Assembly (NCBI RefSeq): GCF_900156525.1
Contig: NZ_FTPS01000003.1
Coordinates: 18,015 to 82,014, forward strand
Length of the DNA stretch: 64,000 bases
DNA from: Pontibaca methylaminivorans
GTDB taxonomy: Bacteria; Pseudomonadota; Alphaproteobacteria; Rhodobacterales; Rhodobacteraceae
Reading direction: 5' to 3'
Within the stretch, counting starts at the first letter, position 1, and each line of letters starts with the position of its first letter. Position numbers and translations under genes: made by a program. Positions 25,924 to 34,873 of this stretch are shown piece by piece. A model generated the notes under the pieces. That model was not told the origin of the DNA, made no database searches, and saw only the letters and a program-made list of their open reading frames with translations.

Positions 25924-28317
25924 ATGAAATTCACCCTCTCCTGGCTGAAAGATCACCTGGACACCACGGCGACGCTCGACGAGATCACCGGGGCGCTGAC
26001 GGATATCGGGCTCGAGGTCGAAGGCGTGACCGATCCGGCGGCTCGGCTGCGTGACTTTACCCTCGGCCGGGTGCTGGCGGCGGAAAAGCACCCCGATGCC
26101 GATCGGCTGAAGGTCTGCCGGGTCATGACCGGCGAGGGCGAAAAACAGATCGTCTGCGGTGCCCCCAACGCCCGCGAAGGCATCACCGTGGTGGTCGCGC
26201 AACCCGGCACCTATGTGCCGGGCATCGACACGACGATCCAGATGGGCAAGATCCGCGGTGTGGAAAGCCATGGCATGATGGCTTCCGAGCGCGAGATGGA
26301 GCTTTCGGACGAACATGCCGGCATCATCGAACTGCCCATGGGCGAGGTCGGGCAGAGCTTCAGCGACTGGCTGGCGGAGCATGATCCGGCCCGGGTCGAT
26401 CCGGTGATAGAAATCGCCATTACCCCGAACCGCCCCGATGCGCTTGGCGTGCGGGGCATTGCCCGTGACCTCGCGGCGCGCGGGCTCGGGCGGATGAAAC
26501 CGCGCGGGAGCCGGCCGGTGCCCGGCGCCTTTGCCTCGCCGGTCGGTGTCGGCATCGACCCGGATACGATGGACGGCTGCCCGGTCTTTGCCGGGCGCGT
26601 GATCCGGGGCCTGACCAACGGGCCGAGCCCCGCGTGGCTGCAGGAGCGGCTGCGCGCCATCGGGCTGCGCCCCATATCGGCCCTGGTGGACATCACGAAT
26701 TTCTTCACCTTCGATGTGAACAGGCCGCTTCATGTATTTGATATGAATGAGCTTGCCGGAAATTTGCGCATCCATCGCGCCAAGGGTGGCGAGGTGATCC
26801 GCACCCTTGACGAGCGCGAACATATCCTTGCGCCGGGAATGATGGTGATCGCCGACGACAACGGCCCGCAGAGCATCGCCGGCATCATGGGCGGCGAAGC
26901 GAGCGGCGTGACCGAAGGCACCACCTCGGTCTTTCTGGAAAGCGCATTCTGGGATCACGTGCAGATCGCCCTTGCCGGGCGGGCGCTGCGGATCACGTCG
27001 GATGCGCGCTATCGCTTCGAGCGGGGCATCGACCCGGCCTCTACGCTTGCCGGGCTCGAGGATGCGACGCGGATGATCCTCGATCTCTGCGGCGGCGAGG
27101 CATCCGAAGTGGTCGTCGCCGGGGCCGAGCCCGATCATGGCCGCGCCTATCGCTTTGATCCGGCGCAACTGCGCCGGATCGTCGGCATGGAGATCGGCGC
27201 GGACGAACAGCGCGCGATTCTCGAGCGGCTCGGGTTCCGGCTCGAGGGCGGCACGGCCCATGTGCCAAGCTGGCGCCCCGATGTGCATGGCGAGGCCGAT
27301 CTGGTCGAGGAGGTCGCGCGCATCGCCTCGCTCGGGCGGCTCGAGGGGCAGCCCCTGCCGCGCCCGAGCGGCGTCGCGCGCCCCGTGATGACGACGCAGC
27401 AGCGCCGGCGCGAGGCCGCGCGCCGCACCTGCGCCGCGCTCGGTTACAACGAATGCGTGAGCTATTCCTTCATCGACCGCGCGAGCGCCGGGCTGTTCGG
27501 CGGCGGCGCGGATGCGACCATGCTGGAAAACCCGATTTCTTCGGAAATGAGCCATATGCGGCCCTCGCTGCTGCCGGGGCTGTTGCAGGCGGCCGCGCGC
27601 AACCAGGCGCGGGGATTTTCGGATCTGGCCCTGTTCGAGGTCGGGCCGGTGTTTTCGGGCGGTGAACCGGGCGAACAGGCCGAACAGGTCGCGGGGCTCC
27701 TGGTCGGACGCACGCAGACCAAGGACGTGCACGGGGAATCGCGCGCGGTCGATGTTTTCGATGCCAGGGCGGATGCCGAGGCGCTGCTTGCGGCGATGCA
27801 GGCCCCGGCCAGCGCGCAGATCCGCAGGGGCGGCCCCGAATGGTGGCATCCGGGGCGGCACGGGGTGATCGGGCTCGGCCCGAAACTGGTGCTCGGCGTG
27901 TTCGGCGAATTGCATCCGCGGATCCTTGCGGCCATGGATGTGAAGGGGCCGGCAGTCGGTTTCGTCCTCTGGCCCGACGCGGTGCCCGGCGCGCGCCGCG
28001 GCAGCGCCACGCGCCCGGCGCTGGCCCTGTCCGATCTGCAGGCGGTCGAGCGCGACTTTGCCTTTGTGGTCGATGCGGATACGGATGCGGCCGCCCTGGT
28101 GGCAGCGGCGGCGAGCGCCGACCGCGCGCTGATCGAGCGGGTGCGCGTCTTTGACCAGTTCGTCGGCGGCAGCCTGGGCGAAGGCCGGAAATCGCTGGCG
28201 CTGAGCGTGCGGCTGCAGCCGCGCGAGACCACCCTCACCGAGGCCGAGATCGAGCGTCTGAGCGGGCGCATCATCGAGCAGGTCACCAGGGCAACCGGTG
28301 CGGTGCTGCGCGGCTGA
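25924..28317 (+). CDS. pheT: Phenylalanine-tRNA ligase subunit beta
   Basis: A 797-residue beta subunit. Starts MKFTLSWLKDHLDT; the EMAP/OB-type tRNA-binding domain (about residues 40-150, with ADRLKVCRV and IRGVESHGMM) is followed by the B3/B4 editing region, the B5 domain, the inactive synthetase-like core and the C-terminal anticodon-binding B8 domain (ALSDLQAVERDFAFVVDAD). ATG 25924 is the standard start. A dispersed repeat copy follows the stop. Confidence 0.97.
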   Translation: MKFTLSWLKDHLDTTATLDEITGALTDIGLEVEGVTDPAARLRDFTLGRVLAAEKHPDADRLKVCRVMTGEGEKQIVCGAPNAREGITVVVAQPGTYVPGIDTTIQMGKIRGVESHGMMASEREMELSDEHAGIIELPMGEVGQSFSDWLAEHDPARVDPVIEIAITPNRPDALGVRGIARDLAARGLGRMKPRGSRPVPGAFASPVGVGIDPDTMDGCPVFAGRVIRGLTNGPSPAWLQERLRAIGLRPISALVDITNFFTFDVNRPLHVFDMNELAGNLRIHRAKGGEVIRTLDEREHILAPGMMVIADDNGPQSIAGIMGGEASGVTEGTTSVFLESAFWDHVQIALAGRALRITSDARYRFERGIDPASTLAGLEDATRMILDLCGGEASEVVVAGAEPDHGRAYRFDPAQLRRIVGMEIGADEQRAILERLGFRLEGGTAHVPSWRPDVHGEADLVEEVARIASLGRLEGQPLPRPSGVARPVMTTQQRRREAARRTCAALGYNECVSYSFIDRASAGLFGGGADATMLENPISSEMSHMRPSLLPGLLQAAARNQARGFSDLALFEVGPVFSGGEPGEQAEQVAGLLVGRTQTKDVHGESRAVDVFDARADAEALLAAMQAPASAQIRRGGPEWWHPGRHGVIGLGPKLVLGVFGELHPRILAAMDVKGPAVGFVLWPDAVPGARRGSATRPALALSDLQAVERDFAFVVDADTDAAALVAAAASADRALIERVRVFDQFVGGSLGEGRKSLALSVRLQPRETTLTEAEIERLSGRIIEQVTRATGAVLRG

Positions 28318-28330
28318 GGCTGGATTTCGC

Positions 28331-28363
28331 CTTCGGCGAGGATATTTCTGGCCAGAAGAAGGC
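28331..28363 (+). repeat. Dispersed intergenic repeat, copy 4
   Basis: CTTCGGCGAGGATATTTCTG then GCCAGAAGAAGGC, 13 bp after the pheT stop. It is the copy with the intact central palindrome TTCTGGCCAGAA, and it shares 29 of 30 aligned bases with copy 3. Confidence 0.75.
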
Positions 28364-28411
28364 ATAGGCGGCGGGGCGCGCGCTCCGCCCGCAACATTGA
28401 TGGAGAGCGGC

Positions 28412-28861
28412 ATGACCTTGAACGTTTACCTGTCCGGCGAAATTCACACCGACTGGCGCGAGCAGATCATCGAGGGCGCGCGCGACCTCGATATCCGCTT
28501 TTCGGCCCCGGTGACCGATCACGATGCCAGCGACGACTGCGGGGTGGCGATCCTCGGGGCGGAGCCTGACAAGTTCTGGCATGACAACAAGGGCGCGCGG
28601 CTGAACGCGATCCGCACCCGTACCGGGATCGAGCAGGCCGATGTGGTGGTGGTGCGCTTCGACGAGAAATACAAGCAGTGGAACGCGGCGTTCGACGCGG
28701 GTTACGCAGCGGCGCTCGGCAAGGCGCTCGTGGTGCTGCACGGGCCCGAACACCAGCATGCGCTCAAGGAGGTGGATGCGGCCGCGCTGGCGGTGGCGCA
28801 GCACCCCGCGCAGGTGGTCGCGATCCTGCGCTATGTCCTGACGGGCGCGCTGCCGGCATAG
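28412..28861 (+). CDS. YtoQ family protein
   Basis: A 149-residue cytoplasmic protein of the YtoQ family, related in fold to nucleoside 2-deoxyribosyltransferase-like proteins. Conserved features: NVYLSGEIHTDWREQI at the N-terminus, FSAPVTDHDASDDCG, FWHDNKGARLNAIRT and the C-terminal ALVVLHGPEHQHALKEVD. Enzymatic function has not been established for the family. ATG 28412 follows GGAGAGCGGC; the longer frame to 28298 runs through the repeat and pheT end and is not supported. Confidence 0.88.
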   Translation: MTLNVYLSGEIHTDWREQIIEGARDLDIRFSAPVTDHDASDDCGVAILGAEPDKFWHDNKGARLNAIRTRTGIEQADVVVVRFDEKYKQWNAAFDAGYAAALGKALVVLHGPEHQHALKEVDAAALAVAQHPAQVVAILRYVLTGALPA

Positions 28862-28978
28862 ATCCGCGGCAACATCGGGCGGAAATCCGTCACCATCGCG
28901 CATGAATGCTGCACATTTCGCGGTCCGTGTGATTAATTGTCGCAGGCGGCCACGGGGCCGGGGACAGAGGAGTCGGAA

Positions 28979-29404
28979 ATGCTCAAGGAATTTCGTGAAT
29001 TCATTGCCAAGGGCAATGTCATGGACATGGCGGTCGGTATCATCATCGGCGCCGCGTTTACCGCTATCGTTAGCTCGCTGGTCGATGATCTGATCAACCC
29101 GATTATCGGGCTGTTCACGGGCGGCATCGACTTTTCCAACCAGTTCGTGGTGCTGAGCGGCGAGGGGAATTTCGCCTCGCTGGAGGCGGCGCGCGAGGCA
29201 GGCGCGGCGGTGTTCGCCTACGGTTCATTCCTGATGGCGGTGCTGAATTTCCTGATCGTCGCCTGGGTGGTCTTCCTGCTGGTCAAGATGGTGAACCGGG
29301 TCAAGGCGGCCGCGGTGACGGAGCCGGAGCCGGCCCCCGAAGAGCCGGCCGGGCCGAGCGAGCTGGACGTGCTGATCGAGATTCGCGACCGGCTCAAGGT
29401 CTGA
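28979..29404 (+). CDS. mscL: Large-conductance mechanosensitive channel MscL
   Basis: A 141-residue pentameric channel protein opened by extreme membrane tension on hypo-osmotic shock. Amphipathic N-terminal [19 protein letters not shown], pore helix [20 protein letters not shown] with INPIIG, a periplasmic loop, TM2 ([19 protein letters not shown]) and a C-terminal helix bundle after a Pro/Glu-rich linker. ATG 28979 follows GAGGAG. It precedes an MscS-type gene on the same strand, with a terminator-like hairpin between them. Confidence 0.96.
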   Translation: MLKEFREFIAKGNVMDMAVGIIIGAAFTAIVSSLVDDLINPIIGLFTGGIDFSNQFVVLSGEGNFASLEAAREAGAAVFAYGSFLMAVLNFLIVAWVVFLLVKMVNRVKAAAVTEPEPAPEEPAGPSELDVLIEIRDRLKV

Positions 29405-29419
29405 CGGCAGGACCGGGCG

Positions 29420-29463
29420 AGGGGCCGCGCATGCCGGGCATCCGGCGCCTGCGCGGCCCTTTG
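29420..29463 (+). terminator. Hairpin between mscL and mscS
   Basis: AGGGGCCGCGCA pairs with TGCGCGGCCCTT (12 bp, one G-T pair) around an 18-nt loop, ending TT. It looks like a terminator of mscL but the T tract is short, so partial read-through into mscS is possible. Confidence 0.6.
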
Positions 29464-29481
29464 CAATGAAAGGAGAGCGAG

Positions 29482-30315
29482 ATGGAAGATCTGGGAGTGC
29501 AGACCGGTTTCTGGCTGCTGTTCCTGATGAATGTGGGCAAGGCGATCATCGTCCTGGTCGTCGGCTGGGTGGCCGCCGGCTGGGTTTCGCGCCTTGTGCG
29601 CCGCCGGGTGGAGGCGCATCCGCGCCTTGACCAGACGCTGGGCGCCTTTGCGGCCAATCTCGTGCGCTGGCTGCTGTTGGTGCTGGTGGCGATCGCGGTG
29701 CTGAACCTGTTCGGGATCGAGGCGACGAGCGTCGTGGCCATGCTCGGCGCGGCGACGCTCGCGATCGGGCTGGCGCTGCAGGGAACGCTGAGCGATTTCG
29801 CCGCCGGATTCATGCTGATCCTGTTCCGCCCCTTCAAGCTTGGCCAGTATGTGGATATCGGCGGCACGGCGGGGACGGTGGTCGACCTCAACCTGTTCTT
29901 CACCGAGCTGAAGACCGTGGACAATGTGCAGATCGTGATCCCGAACGGCCAGGCCTGGGGGCAGATCATCACCAACTATTCCCACCACGACCTGCGCCGG
30001 CTCGATCTGGATTTCCGTATCGACTATCGCGACGACCTCGACCTGGCCATGGCGGTCATCATGGGGCTTGCCGAGGGTGACGAGCGCGTCATGGATCAGC
30101 CCGCTGTGCCCTGGATCGCCGTGACCGACCTGCGCGAACATGCGGTGATCATTTCCACGCGGCTCTGGTGTCGGGCGTCGGATTACTGGAACCTGCGCTT
30201 CGATCTAGTGAAGGCGGCCAAGGAGAACCTGGCCGAGAAGGGATTCACCGTTCCCTATCCGCATCAGATCGAGGTGACGGTCCCCCGGGGAGAAAAGGCG
30301 GGGCCGGCCGCCTGA
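29482..30315 (+). CDS. Small-conductance mechanosensitive channel, MscS family
   Basis: A 277-residue minimal MscS-type channel with three N-terminal membrane helices; the pore helix TM3 is rich in Ala/Gly (MLGAATLAIGLALQGTLSDF), as in E. coli MscS. The cytoplasmic beta domain follows (GQYVDIGGTAGTVVDLNLFF, IPNGQAWGQIITNYS), then the alpha/beta vestibule ending PYPHQIEVTV. It relieves osmotic downshock. Its stop codon lies inside the 11-bp inverted repeat shared with the convergent ald gene. Confidence 0.95.
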   Translation: MEDLGVQTGFWLLFLMNVGKAIIVLVVGWVAAGWVSRLVRRRVEAHPRLDQTLGAFAANLVRWLLLVLVAIAVLNLFGIEATSVVAMLGAATLAIGLALQGTLSDFAAGFMLILFRPFKLGQYVDIGGTAGTVVDLNLFFTELKTVDNVQIVIPNGQAWGQIITNYSHHDLRRLDLDFRIDYRDDLDLAMAVIMGLAEGDERVMDQPAVPWIAVTDLREHAVIISTRLWCRASDYWNLRFDLVKAAKENLAEKGFTVPYPHQIEVTVPRGEKAGPAA

Positions 30316-30347
30316 CCGGCCCCCGCCGTTGATTGTGGTCAGGCGGC
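30307..30347. terminator. Bidirectional hairpin spanning the mscS and ald stops
   Basis: A perfect 11-bp inverted repeat (GCCGCCTGACC / GGTCAGGCGGC) with a 19-nt loop; each arm contains the stop codon of one of the two convergent genes. There is no T run, so terminator function is inferred from position and symmetry. Confidence 0.5.
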
Positions 30348-31457
30348 GATGAGGCTGCTGCCTTCGACGCTTTCGATCCCGAGCGCCTCGCCGACCGCGT
30401 GATAGGTCAGCTTGCCGTCGTGCATGTTGAGCCCGTGCAGCAGGTGCTCGTCCTCGGCGCAGGCCCGCTTCCAGCCCTTGTCGGCAAGGTTGAGCATGAG
30501 CGGCATGGTCGCGTTGTTCAGCGCGATGGTCGCGGTGCGGGCGACCGCACCCGGCATGTTGCCGACGCAATAGTGAATGATGCCATCCACTTCGTAGATC
30601 GGATCCTGATGCGTGGTCGGGCGCGACGTCTCGAAGCAGCCGCCCTGATCCACCGCCACATCGACCAGCACGGAGCCCGGGCGCATCAGCGAAAGATGCT
30701 CGCGCTTGAGCAGCTTGGGCGTCGCTGCCCCGGGAATGAGCACGGCGCCGATCACCATGTCGGTGCTGGGCAGCAGGTCGTTGAGCGTGGCCTTGTCCGA
30801 GAACTGCGTGATCAGGTGCCCCATGAAGATGTCGTCGAGATAGGACAGCCGCTGCACCGACAGGTCGAGCACGGTCACGCTGGCGCCCATCCCCACGGCG
30901 ACGCGTGCCGCCGCGGTGCCGACGACGCCGCCGCCAAGAACCAGCACATTGGCCGGGCGCACGCCGGGCACGCCGCCCATCAGCACGCCGCTGCCGCCAT
31001 TGGCCTTCTGCAGCGCCCAGGAGCCGGTCTGGGGCGCGAGCCGCCCGGCGACCTCGGACATGGGGGCAAGCAGGGGCAGGCCGCCGCCGCGGCCGGTCAC
31101 GGTCTCGTAGGCGATGGCGGTGACGCCGGTGGCGAGCAGTTCGCGGGTCAGCTCGGGGTCGGCCGCAAGATGAAGATAGGTGTAAAGGATCTGTCCGCGC
31201 CGCAGCAGCTTGCGCTCGCCCGGCTGGGGTTCCTTCACCTTCACGATCATCTCGGCCTCGCCATAGACCGTCTCTGCATCGGGGACGATGCGCGCCCCCG
31301 CCTCGACATAGGCGTCGTCCTCGAAACCCGCTCCGATTCCGGCGCCGGTCTCGATCATCACCTCATGGCCGTGGACCACGGCTTCATGGGCTGCATTCGG
31401 AGTCAGTCCGACGCGGAATTCCTGGGGTTTGATCTCTTTCGGACATCCGATCTTCAT
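30339..31457 (-). CDS. ald: Alanine dehydrogenase
   Basis: A 372-residue NAD-dependent enzyme interconverting L-alanine and pyruvate plus ammonia. Starts [20 protein letters not shown]; the substrate-binding KVKEPQPGE and [11 protein letters not shown] segments, and the NAD-binding [20 protein letters not shown] (about residues 170-189) are present, with the C-terminal [17 protein letters not shown] 7-4-7 perfect palindrome sits 51 bp upstream of the start, a plausible site for an Lrp/AsnC-type activator. No such regulator gene is adjacent. Confidence 0.96.
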   Translation of the reverse strand: MKIGCPKEIKPQEFRVGLTPNAAHEAVVHGHEVMIETGAGIGAGFEDDAYVEAGARIVPDAETVYGEAEMIVKVKEPQPGERKLLRRGQILYTYLHLAADPELTRELLATGVTAIAYETVTGRGGGLPLLAPMSEVAGRLAPQTGSWALQKANGGSGVLMGGVPGVRPANVLVLGGGVVGTAAARVAVGMGASVTVLDLSVQRLSYLDDIFMGHLITQFSDKATLNDLLPSTDMVIGAVLIPGAATPKLLKREHLSLMRPGSVLVDVAVDQGGCFETSRPTTHQDPIYEVDGIIHYCVGNMPGAVARTATIALNNATMPLMLNLADKGWKRACAEDEHLLHGLNMHDGKLTYHAVGEALGIESVEGSSLIAA

Positions 31458-31507
31458 TCTCGTGTTTCCTGTTCATCACTGGAGTTTCGTCAACCGGCCG
31501 GCATCGG

Positions 31508-31525
31508 AAGATTACCGATAATCTT
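31508..31525. promoter_or_regulatory. Candidate operator of ald
   Basis: AAGATTA-CCGA-TAATCTT, a perfect palindrome located 51 bp upstream of the ald ATG. AT-rich dyads of this size are typical of Lrp/AsnC-family sites; ald is often controlled by AldR/Lrp in other bacteria. Confidence 0.45.
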
Positions 31526-31832
31526 TGATCGCTGGCGGGCGCTGCTGCGTATGATCCGAATAATTTCCGGGCATGCGCGCGCAACATGTGAAAAAACGCG
31601 CCGGGATGCAACCGTAACTCTTGACGCAGATGGCGAGGATCGTCCGCGGGTGGCGCTCTCCGCGGCGCGGGCGCCTGTTTTTTCCGCCTCTGGCCCGTGC
31701 CGGAGGGGCAGGGAGGGCGCTCTCGTCCACTGCACGTTTTCGTGATCTTTGTGACAGGAGCGCCTTGTGCGGCTTGACGAATCGCTGTGTGGCGGACGGG
31801 GCCGCGCCGAAGGGCCGGGGACGGGAGACATG
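31526..31832. other. Intergenic region upstream of ald
   Basis: Non-coding spacer between ald and the rpsU terminator, both read on the minus strand. Apart from the ald palindrome at its border no gene or RNA was recognised. Confidence 0.4.
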
Positions 31833-31860
31833 AAAAACCCCCGCAGCAGGGCTCCGGGGG
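31833..31860 (-). terminator. Intrinsic terminator of rpsU
   Basis: Read on the minus strand: CCCCCG, 11-nt loop, CGGGGG followed by TTTTT. It lies 31 bp after the rpsU stop. Confidence 0.75.
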
Positions 31861-31891
31861 CGTTCTTCGTGTGAAATGTCGGACGTTTCCG

Positions 31892-32098
31892 TCAGAGCAG
31901 CCCTTCACGCTGCGCTTTCTTGCGCGCAAGCTTGCGGGCACGCCGAATCGCTTCGGCCTGTTCCCGGGCCTTCTTTTCGGAAGGTTTCTCGAAATGCTGC
32001 CGCAGCTTCATCTCGCGGAACACGCCTTCGCGCTGAAGTTTCTTCTTCAGGGCGCGCAGCGCCTGGTCGACATTGTTGTCACGAACACTGACCTGCAT
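31892..32098 (-). CDS. rpsU: 30S ribosomal protein S21
   Basis: A 68-residue S21: [20 protein letters not shown], then [20 protein letters not shown] and a very basic tail ([17 protein letters not shown]), as in other alphaproteobacteria. ATG 32098 gives the standard start; upstream frames extend antisense to COQ9 and are not supported. Divergent from the COQ9 gene. Confidence 0.96.
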   Translation of the reverse strand: MQVSVRDNNVDQALRALKKKLQREGVFREMKLRQHFEKPSEKKAREQAEAIRRARKLARKKAQREGLL

Positions 32099-32310
32099 GT
32101 GGTTTTCACCACCTTTCTGTCTCGAGTTGCGGAATCTGCAGGAGGGTGCCCTATAACAGAGAGAAACCGCCTTGTCCATCTGCGCCGCCAACATGTGGGC
32201 GCCGGTTCGTGCTTGTCTTTCGCCGCTGATGCGACATCTTTCCTCTTGGACCGGCGGAAGACTTCCGGGCCATGACGGGCGGGTGCCGGCGGGCGAATTG
32301 AAACGGGCGG

Positions 32311-33009
32311 ATGAATATGGACGAAGAGGAACGCAAGACCACGCAGGACAGGGTTCTCGATGCGGCGCTTGCGCATGTGGCCTTTGACGGCTGGACCGAA
32401 ACCACCCTGCGCGCCGCCATCGCCGAGAGCGGGGCCGAACCCGCGCTGGCGCGGGCGTTGTTTCCGCGCGGGGCGGTCGACCTTGCGCTTTACTGGCACG
32501 AGCGCGGCGACCGCGCGATGCTCGACCGGCTCGCGGTGACGGATCTGGCGGACATGCGGTTCCGCGACCGTGTGCAGACCGCGCTGCGCCTGCGGATCGA
32601 GGCAATCGGCGACAAGGAGGCGCTGCGCCGCAGCATGGCGCTTTTTGCGCTGCCGCTTCATGCCCCGGACGGCACGCGGGTGCTCTGGCGCACCTGCGAT
32701 CACGTCTGGACCGCCCTTGGCGATACGTCCGACGACGTGAACTGGTATACCAAGCGCATGAGCCTTTCGGGCGTCTACTCCGCTACGCTGCTGTACTGGC
32801 TGGCAGACGGCAGCAGCAATGATGCCGACACCTGGGCCTTCCTGGCCCGGCGAATCGACGAGGTCATGCGCATTGAGCGGCTGAAAGGGCAGGTTCAGGC
32901 CAATCCGCTGATGAAGCCGTTCCTCGTGATTCCGAACTGGCTTGGGCGGCAGGTCCGCGCGCCGAAGGGGGTGGATGATCTGCCGGGCTCGACAAAACCG
33001 TCGCGCTGA
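32311..33009 (+). CDS. COQ9 family protein (ubiquinone synthesis)
   Basis: A 232-residue protein of the COQ9 family: a TetR-like helical N-terminus ([20 protein letters not shown]) and the C-terminal COQ9 domain with [20 protein letters not shown] and [14 protein letters not shown]9 binds lipids/quinone intermediates and assists COQ7 hydroxylation in ubiquinone biosynthesis. Its position beside rpsU is common in Rhodobacterales. The quinone oxidoreductase gene follows after 40 bp, probably in one transcript. Confidence 0.9.
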   Translation: MNMDEEERKTTQDRVLDAALAHVAFDGWTETTLRAAIAESGAEPALARALFPRGAVDLALYWHERGDRAMLDRLAVTDLADMRFRDRVQTALRLRIEAIGDKEALRRSMALFALPLHAPDGTRVLWRTCDHVWTALGDTSDDVNWYTKRMSLSGVYSATLLYWLADGSSNDADTWAFLARRIDEVMRIERLKGQVQANPLMKPFLVIPNWLGRQVRAPKGVDDLPGSTKPSR

Positions 33010-33049
33010 GGCAGCACGGGGCGCGACCGGACCGAGTAAGGAGAAAACC

Positions 33050-34048
33050 ATGCCGAGCCCCTTGCCCCAGACCATGCGTGCCATCGAGATCAGCGAACCG
33101 GGCGGCCCCGAAGTGCTGAAACCGGCCGAACGTCCGGTGCCTGCGCCCGCCCCGGGCGAGGTGGTGATCCGGGTGGCTTTCGCCGGGGTGAACCGCCCCG
33201 ATGCGCTGCAGCGCGCGGGCGCCTATGCACCGCCGCCCGAGGCGAGCGACCTGCCGGGGCTCGAGGCGTCGGGCGAGATCGTGGCGCTTGGCGAAGGCGT
33301 CGAATCCTGGTCCGTCGGCGACCGGGTCTGCGCGCTGCTCCCCGGCGGGGGCTATGCCGAATATGTGGCAACCCCGGCGGCGCATTGCCTGCGGATCCCT
33401 CAGGGCATGGATCTGAAACGCGCGGCCTGCCTGCCGGAAACCTTTTTCACGGTCTGGTCCAACGTGTTCGATCGCGGGCGTCTGGCGGCGGGCGAGCGGT
33501 TCCTTGTCCATGGCGGCACGAGCGGCATCGGCACCACCGCGATCCAGCTTGCGCGCGCCTTCGGGGCCGAGGTTTTCGCCACCGCGGGTTCGGATGCGAA
33601 ATGCGCCGTCTGCACCGAACTCGGCGCGCGGGCGATCAATTACCGCGACGAGGATTTCATGCAGATCCTGCGCGAGGCGGGCGGGGCGGATGTGATCCTC
33701 GACATGGTGGGGGGCGATTACATTCCTCGCAATGTCCGCGCCCTAGCGACCGAGGGCCGGCTCGTGCAGATCGCCTTCCTGCGCGGCACCAGGGCCGAAC
33801 TGAACTTTGCCGCCGTGATGCTGAAGCGCCTGACCATCACCGGCAGCACCCTGCGCCCGCAGAGCGACGCGGCCAAGGCGGCCATTGCCGCGAACCTTGC
33901 CGAAAAGGTCTGGCCGCTGCTGGACCGGGGCGAGGTCGCGCCGGTCATGGACAGCGAATTCGCGCTGGACGAGGCGGCGCAGGCCCATGCGCGGATGGAG
34001 GCGGGCGACCACATCGGCAAGATCGTGCTGCGGGTCGCGGGCGAATGA
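33050..34048 (+). CDS. NAD(P)H-quinone oxidoreductase (zinc-free MDR family)
   Basis: A 332-residue medium-chain reductase of the QOR/PIG3 subgroup, which reduces quinones with NADPH. No structural zinc cysteines are present. GroES-like N-terminal half (AFAGVNRPDALQRAGAY, LPGLEASGEIVALG), then the nucleotide-binding LVHGGTSGIGTTAIQLARAF (about residues 147-166) and the DMVGGDYIPRN segment typical of PIG3-like enzymes. ATG 33050 is 6 nt after TAAGGAG. It is placed immediately after the COQ9 gene, consistent with quinone metabolism. Confidence 0.88.
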   Translation: MPSPLPQTMRAIEISEPGGPEVLKPAERPVPAPAPGEVVIRVAFAGVNRPDALQRAGAYAPPPEASDLPGLEASGEIVALGEGVESWSVGDRVCALLPGGGYAEYVATPAAHCLRIPQGMDLKRAACLPETFFTVWSNVFDRGRLAAGERFLVHGGTSGIGTTAIQLARAFGAEVFATAGSDAKCAVCTELGARAINYRDEDFMQILREAGGADVILDMVGGDYIPRNVRALATEGRLVQIAFLRGTRAELNFAAVMLKRLTITGSTLRPQSDAAKAAIAANLAEKVWPLLDRGEVAPVMDSEFALDEAAQAHARMEAGDHIGKIVLRVAGE

Positions 34049-34120
34049 CCGGGCGCACAGGCACGCGGCGCCGCTGCAATTGAAACCGGCGCGGCGGACC
34101 CGACGCGCGGGCAGGCGCCC

Positions 34121-34783
34121 CTAGCCGAGTGCTGCGCGGCCGCGCGCGATCAGGCCGCGCATCTCGGCCTTTGACTGGGCACCGAACAGCATCTCGTTCC
34201 CGGCGATGAAGCTCGGCGTGCCCATCAGGCCCATGTGATCGGCCAACGCCCCGGAAAGGCCGATATGTTCCTGCACCTCGGGCGACTCCATATCCGCCCG
34301 CAGCCGGTCGGTATCGAGCCCGAGATCGCGGGCGACCCTCAGGGCGGCCGCTTCGTCGGCCGTGCCGCCGATGCCCATAAGAGCAGTGTGGAATTCGCCG
34401 TATTTCTGCTGTTTCAGCACTGCGAGCGACACCCGCGTCGCCGCAATCGACCCTTCGCCAAAGATCGGCCATTCGCGCAGCACGAGCCGCAGCTTTCCGT
34501 CCTCGGCCAGCAGCGTCTGTATGTCGGCGGCCATGTCGCGGCAGAACGGACAGTTGTAGTCGAAGAATTCGCTGAGGGTGATGTCTCCCTCGGGATTGCC
34601 CAGAACCGGCGTGAAGGGCGACCGCTCCAGCGCCTTGCGCAGCTCTTGCGGCATGGGGTTGTCCGCGAGCGCCTGCGCGAGCGCGGGATGCCCGAGCACG
34701 GCCGCTCCCGCCGCCGCCCCGGCGCCGAGCCCGAGGCGGATCAGATCCCGTCTGCGCCGGTCGAACAGGGTGCGTTTCGTCAT
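34121..34783 (-). CDS. DsbA family thiol-disulfide oxidoreductase
   Basis: A 220-residue exported thioredoxin-fold protein. The N-terminus has a twin-arginine-like stretch (DRRRRDLIRLGLGAGAAAG) and a hydrophobic signal ending ALAQA, so Tat export is possible. The active site is CPFC in FFDYNCPFCRDM (about residue 77), with cis-proline TPSF near residue 190. CPFC differs from the CPHC of classic DsbA and suits Com1/ScsC-like oxidoreductases that isomerise or reduce. Partner proteins are not adjacent. Confidence 0.87.
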   Translation of the reverse strand: MTKRTLFDRRRRDLIRLGLGAGAAAGAAVLGHPALAQALADNPMPQELRKALERSPFTPVLGNPEGDITLSEFFDYNCPFCRDMAADIQTLLAEDGKLRLVLREWPIFGEGSIAATRVSLAVLKQQKYGEFHTALMGIGGTADEAAALRVARDLGLDTDRLRADMESPEVQEHIGLSGALADHMGLMGTPSFIAGNEMLFGAQSKAEMRGLIARGRAALG

Positions 34784-34873
34784 CGGGTCTCCTCTCGCTC
34801 CAGGGCCGCTTGCGTTCAGCCCGCGCCATGGACCGGAGATCTTAAGCCAGCCTTAACCCTCGCCGCCGCCGGA

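Noticed and set aside
25771..28413. An 880-codon open frame opposite pheT
   Set aside because: It mirrors pheT exactly and has Arg/His/Asp-rich text with no domains, a typical shadow frame in GC-rich coding DNA.
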